Below are positions 59,828-64,000 of a DNA stretch of 64,000 nucleotides, piece by piece. Position 1 is the first letter of the stretch. Every line of letters begins with the position of its first letter. The notes beneath the pieces were generated by a model. That model saw only the letters and a list, made by a program, of their open reading frames with translations, searched no databases and was not told where the DNA came from. This stretch comes from Bacillus sp. FJAT-27445. GTDB lineage: Bacteria > Bacillota > Bacilli > Bacillales > Cytobacillaceae. Made by a program: the position numbers and the translations under genes. The stretch lies in NCBI RefSeq assembly GCF_001510665.1, contig NZ_LMTI01000003.1, positions 97,766 to 161,765 on the forward strand, in the 5' to 3' direction.

Positions 59828-60001
59828 TGCAAACGTTTTCTCAATTATGAAAAGGGAGGGGGCGTCAAGCTAGGAATTGGTTTTCTGCTGAAATGCGTCT
59901 TTTTTTTACGCGATAGTGCAAACGATTTCACATAAGGGTGCATAGATTCCTCCGCTCTTTTTCAAGCAGTTTTTTTTTCGGAGGCTGTGCAAACGCTTTC
60001 T
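59828..60001 (+). promoter_or_regulatory. Three LacI/CcpA-type operator boxes before the sugar transporter
   Basis: TGCAAACGTTTTCT (59828), TGCAAACGATTTCA (59917) and TGCAAACGCTTTCT (59988) share one pattern. All differ from the cre consensus at the third base, so they fit a MalR-like repressor at least as well as CcpA. The regulator gene starts at 63330. The rest of this 270-nt gap is featureless. Confidence 0.65.
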
Positions 60002-60036
60002 CAATTACTTAAACACTTATTTAATGGGGGTAAGTC

Positions 60037-61344
60037 ATGAAACAGAAAAAGCTTTTTTTAAGCCTATTTGCGTTCGTTCTATTGTTTAGCCTAGTTTTGG
60101 CTGGCTGTTCTTCTTCATCAGGTGGTTCAAAGGATTCTGATACGAAAAAGAAGGACGTTACCATTGATATTTTCCAGTTCAAGGTCGAGTTTAAAGACCA
60201 GTTTGAAGCGGTTGCGAAGAAATATGAAGAAGAAAATAAAGGCATCAAAATCAATATTACGACTGTTGGCGGCGGAGAAGATTACGGTGCTGCCCTAAGG
60301 TCCAAGTTTGCTTCAGGCAAGGAGCCTGCAATCTACAATATCGGCGGGCCACAGGATGTTGCCGACTGGAAGTCAAAGCTTGCCGACTTGTCCGGCACAA
60401 AAGCTGCGGATGCAGCACTTGAAGGAACACTTGATGGCGTTACAGTCGACGGCAAGGTAATGGGTCTACCTTATAATCAGGAAGGCTACGGATTCATTTA
60501 CAATAAAGCTGTTTTTGAAAAAGCAGGCATTAACCCGGAAGATATCAAGAGCTATGCCGCACTTGAAGAAGCCGTTAAAACGTTGGACAGCAAGAAGAAA
60601 GAGCTTGGGCTACAGGCAGTATTCGCCCTTCCTGCAAAGGAAACATGGGTAACTGGTCTTCACTTGTCCAACGCCTTCCTTGCTGGCGAGTTTGACGGCA
60701 ATGTTTTAAAAGCATTTGATGCAAAGAACATTGATTTCACTTATGGCGACAGTTTCAAAAAGGTCCTTGACCTGCAGAATGAGTTTTCTGTACAGCCAGT
60801 TGTAAGCCTTGATTATTCTAAGCAGGTTGAAGAATTGTTCTCGCTGCAAAAGGTTGCCATTATCCAACAGGGTAACTGGGTATATGGATCAGTCGCAGGC
60901 ATTGACCAGGAATTCGCGGATAACGGAATCGGCATAATGCCAATCCCTGTTGAAGGGTACAAGGAAGACGCGCTTCCTGTAGGCATCCCAATGTACTGGG
61001 GCGTAAACAGCAACAAAGACGAAGCAACGATTAAAGAAGCGAAGAACTTCCTTGATTGGCTCTATACGTCTGATGAAGGAAAAGAAACAGTCCTTAACGA
61101 CTTTAAATTTATCCCTGCATATGATGGCTATGATTCTTCAAAAATCTCAGATCCACTTTCTAAAGGAATTTACAAGTATGCTCAGGAAGGCAAGACGATT
61201 GGCTGGACATTCATGGGCTATCCAACAGGATGGGGACAGGATACGCTGGGTATCGAAATTCAGAAATACGTCAGCGGCAAGGCTAAGTGGGATGATGTTG
61301 TAAACGTGTCAAAAGAAGGATGGGAAAAAGCAAGGAATAAATAA
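60037..61344 (+). CDS. Sugar ABC transporter, solute-binding lipoprotein
   Basis: A 435-residue family-1 solute-binding lipoprotein: signal peptide with lipobox VLAGC (Cys near 23), then VTIDIFQFKVEFKDQFEAVA, EPAIYNIGGPQDVADW, LPYNQEGYGFIYNKAVFEKA. It resembles MsmE/AglE-type alpha-glucoside binders. With the MalR-like regulator downstream, maltose, maltodextrin or another alpha-glucoside is the probable ligand (inference). ATGGGGG ribosome binding site. Confidence 0.88.
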   Translation: MKQKKLFLSLFAFVLLFSLVLAGCSSSSGGSKDSDTKKKDVTIDIFQFKVEFKDQFEAVAKKYEEENKGIKINITTVGGGEDYGAALRSKFASGKEPAIYNIGGPQDVADWKSKLADLSGTKAADAALEGTLDGVTVDGKVMGLPYNQEGYGFIYNKAVFEKAGINPEDIKSYAALEEAVKTLDSKKKELGLQAVFALPAKETWVTGLHLSNAFLAGEFDGNVLKAFDAKNIDFTYGDSFKKVLDLQNEFSVQPVVSLDYSKQVEELFSLQKVAIIQQGNWVYGSVAGIDQEFADNGIGIMPIPVEGYKEDALPVGIPMYWGVNSNKDEATIKEAKNFLDWLYTSDEGKETVLNDFKFIPAYDGYDSSKISDPLSKGIYKYAQEGKTIGWTFMGYPTGWGQDTLGIEIQKYVSGKAKWDDVVNVSKEGWEKARNK

Positions 61345-61563
61345 AGATAGTGTTACAAGGGTCAGTTGCAAAGGGTCTGATTTTATGAGGGATACACCTT
61401 ATGAATCAGTCCCTTTGTTGCTAGTGAAATGAATTTCCATATTTTATAAACTTGAAAGCAAAATGGCTGCAAATCTACAGCCATTTTCAGATAAACTGTT
61501 TACCTTTGCCGATTTAAGGCAAATTTGTACCGTAAACGAAGCGAATGATGCGGAGGGTTTTAC
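61345..61563 (+). other. SBP-permease intergenic region with hairpins
   Basis: Two hairpins: AAAATGGCTG / CAGCCATTTT (61460-61488) and GTTTAC-TTGCC / GGCAA-GTAAAC (61498-61543). Neither has a strong T-run. They probably set higher mRNA levels for the binding protein than for the permeases. Confidence 0.45.
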
Positions 61564-62427
61564 ATGCTGCGAACGAAGGATTTATCTTACTGGCTTTTTC
61601 TCGCCCCAGTCCTATTGGCATTATCCATGGTTGTAATTTTACCGCTTGCCCTGGGAATCTATTATTCTTTTACAAATTGGAACGGGATTGAAACGGGCGG
61701 TTTTATTGGATTTGAAAACTATATCAATGTTTTCAGTGATAAAAAATTCATGGCTGCCCTCTGGTTTACGGTCAAATTTTCAATTGTGTCGATTATCCTG
61801 ATTAACTTGATTGGCCTTTCACTGGCTCTTATTGTTACCTCAAGGATTAAATCGAGTAATTTTCTTCGGACGATCTTCTTTATGCCCAACCTGATTGGTG
61901 GCTTGATTCTAGGCTTTATTTGGCAGTTCATCTTTATGAAGGTGTTTGACGGAATCGGCAGCCTGATGGGGGTTGAAAGCCTGCAGGGGTGGCTGTCTAC
62001 TACTGAAACCGGCTTCTGGGGGCTCGTTATTCTAATGAGCTGGCAGATGTCAGGATATATTATGGTAATCTATATCGCTTATTTGGAAGGCGTGCCGCAT
62101 GAACTGCTTGAAGCCGCCGAGATAGATGGCGCAAGCTCTGTCCAGCGCCTTCGCTATATTGTTTTCCCTCTTGTCGCCCCGGCCTTTACTGTAAGTATGT
62201 TCCTGACCTTGTCCAATACATTTAAGCTGTACGACCAAAACCTTTCACTTACAGCTGGAGGGCCGTACAATTCGACGCAAATGGTAGCGATGGAAATTTT
62301 TAAAACAGCATTTGTTGAGCTGAATATGTCCTATGCACAGGCCAAAGCAGTTATCTTTTTCATCATCGTGGCGGTAATATCATTGACCCAGGTGTACATT
62401 AATAAGAAAAGGGAGGTTGAGCTATAA
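61564..62427 (+). CDS. Sugar ABC transporter permease 1 (MalF/UgpA type)
   Basis: A 287-residue permease with six hydrophobic segments. EAA loop: EAAEIDGASSVQRLRYIVFP. FFMPNLIGGLILGFIWQFIF is typical of the CUT1 branch. Ribosome binding site GCGGAGG. The last base of its stop codon is the first base of the next start (ATAATGAGG region), so translation is coupled. Confidence 0.9.
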   Translation: MLRTKDLSYWLFLAPVLLALSMVVILPLALGIYYSFTNWNGIETGGFIGFENYINVFSDKKFMAALWFTVKFSIVSIILINLIGLSLALIVTSRIKSSNFLRTIFFMPNLIGGLILGFIWQFIFMKVFDGIGSLMGVESLQGWLSTTETGFWGLVILMSWQMSGYIMVIYIAYLEGVPHELLEAAEIDGASSVQRLRYIVFPLVAPAFTVSMFLTLSNTFKLYDQNLSLTAGGPYNSTQMVAMEIFKTAFVELNMSYAQAKAVIFFIIVAVISLTQVYINKKREVEL

Positions 62428-63242
62428 TGAGGCGGACCAAAAAGTTACCCATTGAAATCCTTGGGCTTTTACTTGGCCTTTTGTGGCTTTCACCCTTTTA
62501 TCTTATGCTCGTCAATTCTTTTAAAACAAAGAGAGAGATCTTTTCGGATACGTTGAAGCTCCCGGAACTATTCAGCTTTGAAAATTATAGTGTTGCATTC
62601 ACCCAGCTCGATTTCCTGAGGACATTCATGAATTCGGTAATTATTACGGTTGCGAGCGTTGCCATCATTATTGTGTTTTCCTCGATGGCCGCATACGCCC
62701 TTTCACGGAACAAGAGCAAAATTAGCACAGCAATCTTTTTTGTGTTTGTGGCAGCCATGCTGATCCCTTTCCAATCTGTGATGATTCCGCTTGTCACAAT
62801 TTTTGGGAAGCTGGAGATGCTGAACAGGAGCGGACTTGTCTTTATGTACCTTGGTTTCGGTGCAAGCCTGTCCATCTTCCTCTACCATGGAACCTTGAAC
62901 AATATCCCAAAATCGCTCGATGAGGCGGCAACCATTGACGGCGCGAATAAATTCCAGGTTTTCTGGTATATTATTTTTCCAATGCTGAAGCCGATTACAG
63001 TTACGGTCGGAATTTTGAACACAATCTGGATATGGAATGACTACCTTCTTCCATCGCTTGTCATCAACCAGGAAGGAATGGAAACAATCCCGCTGAAGAT
63101 GTTCTTCTTTTTCGGAGAATACACGAAGCAATGGCATCTTGCCCTCGCCGGGCTGACAATCGGCATTATTCCTGTCATCATCGCCTATTTCTTTGCGCAA
63201 AAGCAAATTATAAAAGGGATATCGGAAGGTGCTGTTAAGTAA
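62427..63242 (+). CDS. Sugar ABC transporter permease 2 (MalG/UgpE type)
   Basis: A 271-residue permease with six hydrophobic segments; EAA loop DEAATIDGANKFQVFWYIIF. It overlaps the stop of permease 1 by 1 nt. No ATPase gene is nearby; CUT1 systems often share one MsmX-type ATPase encoded elsewhere. Confidence 0.9.
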   Translation: MRRTKKLPIEILGLLLGLLWLSPFYLMLVNSFKTKREIFSDTLKLPELFSFENYSVAFTQLDFLRTFMNSVIITVASVAIIIVFSSMAAYALSRNKSKISTAIFFVFVAAMLIPFQSVMIPLVTIFGKLEMLNRSGLVFMYLGFGASLSIFLYHGTLNNIPKSLDEAATIDGANKFQVFWYIIFPMLKPITVTVGILNTIWIWNDYLLPSLVINQEGMETIPLKMFFFFGEYTKQWHLALAGLTIGIIPVIIAYFFAQKQIIKGISEGAVK

Positions 63243-63329
63243 CAATGGCTATGGCAATAAGCCTTTTTAAATGTTATAAAAACTAGATAGAGAAACTTGA
63301 GGTACAATTGAACACCGGGAGGAAGCAGG

Positions 63330-64000
63330 ATGGTTACGATAAAAGAGGTTGCGAAAGAGGCAAGAGTGGCGCCTTCCACCGTGTCGAGGGTCATTGCAAA
63401 CAGTCCCCGGATCAGCGAAACAACAAAGCAGCGTGTAAAAGAGGTAATGGAAAGGCTTGGCTATTACCCGAATCTCCAGGCGAGGAGCCTTGCGGCAAAA
63501 AGCACGAGGACAATCGGGGTCATTATGCCCGCCTCCGCAGAAAAGGCTTTTCAGAACCCTTTTTTCCCGGAGGTACTAAGAGGAATCAGCAAGCAAGCCC
63601 ATGCAACCAAATATGGAATATACCTCTCAACGGGTTCAACACAGGCGGAAATTCACGAAGAGGTTGTGTCCATGGTAATGGGCCGGCGCGTTGATGGGAT
63701 AGTCCTGTTATATTCAAGGATTAAAGACAGGACCATGGAATATTTGAGGGAAAGCGGATTCCCTTTTACAGTTGTGGGTAGGCCGTATAAAAATAAGAAT
63801 TCGATTACGTATGTCGATAACGATAATGTTGGGATTACGAAACAAATGACTGAGTATTTGATTAAGCTAGGACACACAAAGATTGCGTTTGTAGGCGGCA
63901 ATCCAGATTTTGTCGTGACAGTCGACCGGTTAAAGGGGTACAAGGAAGCTTTGGCGGAAGCTGGGATTCCTTACGTGGAGCATTATACATTTACAAATGA
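63330..64000 (+). CDS. malR: LacI-family repressor, MalR-like (cut by window edge)
   Basis: The first 223 residues of a LacI regulator: HTH MVTIKEVAKEARVAPSTVSR, hinge YYPNLQARSLAAKSTRTIGV, then the ligand-binding domain with FFPEVLRGISKQAHATKYGI, VDGIVLLYSR and YVDNDNVG. It is close to MalR repressors of Firmicutes. ATG 63330 follows GGGAGGAAG. It probably controls the upstream transporter through the TGCAAACG boxes. The C-terminus is outside the window. Confidence 0.87.
   Translation, partial: MVTIKEVAKEARVAPSTVSRVIANSPRISETTKQRVKEVMERLGYYPNLQARSLAAKSTRTIGVIMPASAEKAFQNPFFPEVLRGISKQAHATKYGIYLSTGSTQAEIHEEVVSMVMGRRVDGIVLLYSRIKDRTMEYLRESGFPFTVVGRPYKNKNSITYVDNDNVGITKQMTEYLIKLGHTKIAFVGGNPDFVVTVDRLKGYKEALAEAGIPYVEHYTFTN

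Overview
The window is a stretch of chromosome from a low-to-moderate GC, endospore-forming Bacillaceae species (Bacillus sensu lato). The evidence is the set of recognisable families (GltC, YtoQ, YeeI, NupNOPQ, VmlR-type ABC-F, GerPA/GerPF-like spore proteins, a SASP-like peptide behind a sigma-G-type promoter), strong purine-rich ribosome binding sites, frequent GTG/TTG starts and many Rho-independent terminators. There is no rRNA, tRNA, CRISPR array, prophage or intact transposon. The left edge cuts gdhA and the right edge cuts a malR-like repressor.

Layout. 1-2.9 kb: gdhA (partial), divergent gltC, a CarD-like regulator and azoreductase. 3-12.2 kb: a three-repeat cytoplasmic protein of unknown role, flavohaemoglobin hmp with a Crp/Fnr-type box, two tiny genes (one SASP-like), an S58 peptidase, ytoQ, a methyltransferase, yjdM, an AraC regulator with a VOC protein, rluF and a CPBP protease. 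12.4-18.6 kb: a two-component system, a second CPBP protease, a lipoprotein that seems to lack a normal start codon, and a LysR/YeiH pair. 18.6-21.6 kb: a folded intergenic element, then a six-gene spore-type cluster combining GerPA/GerPF-like, Hsp20-like and GerPC-like genes. 21.7-25.8 kb: sucrose locus (PTS EIIBC, GH32 hydrolase, fructokinase). 25.9-28.7 kb: lysine riboswitch and a polar amino-acid ABC transporter, hence a probable lysine importer. 28.7-30.4 kb: c-di-GMP riboswitch, small secreted protein and a cupin/HD-GYP protein.

30.5-34.7 kb: accessory-looking stretch with a secreted protein that looks frameshifted at its end, a duplicated gene tail, a membrane-bound HExxH protein paired with an XRE regulator, and an ABC-2 exporter. 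34.7-44.6 kb: purine salvage (deoD, nupNOPQ, two NCS2 permeases, a PurR operator before pbuG) with a Crp/Fnr regulator; two arrays of tandem hairpins of about 52 nt lie in this part. 45-52.3 kb: TauE/SafE exporter, htpG under a perfect CIRCE, queF under a preQ1-I riboswitch, subtilase, and a VmlR-like ABC-F gene with an attenuator leader. 52.3-59.8 kb: FAD oxidoreductase, YpfJ-like metalloprotease, cupin, a large membrane protein, yeeI, a diguanylate cyclase and an alkyltransferase-like protein. 59.8-64 kb: sugar ABC transporter with LacI-type boxes and a malR-like gene.

How the parts work together. Three metabolite riboswitches (lysine, c-di-GMP, preQ1) sit before genes that fit their ligand. 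The riboswitch, the HD-GYP protein and the diguanylate cyclase make a candidate c-di-GMP module. Nucleoside import, phosphorolysis and base uptake are grouped. Several operators (CIRCE, PurBoxes, cre, Crp/Fnr-like, LysR-like) can be read directly. The least explained features are the 52-nt hairpin arrays, the membrane HExxH/XRE pair, the three-repeat protein and the folded element before the spore cluster.
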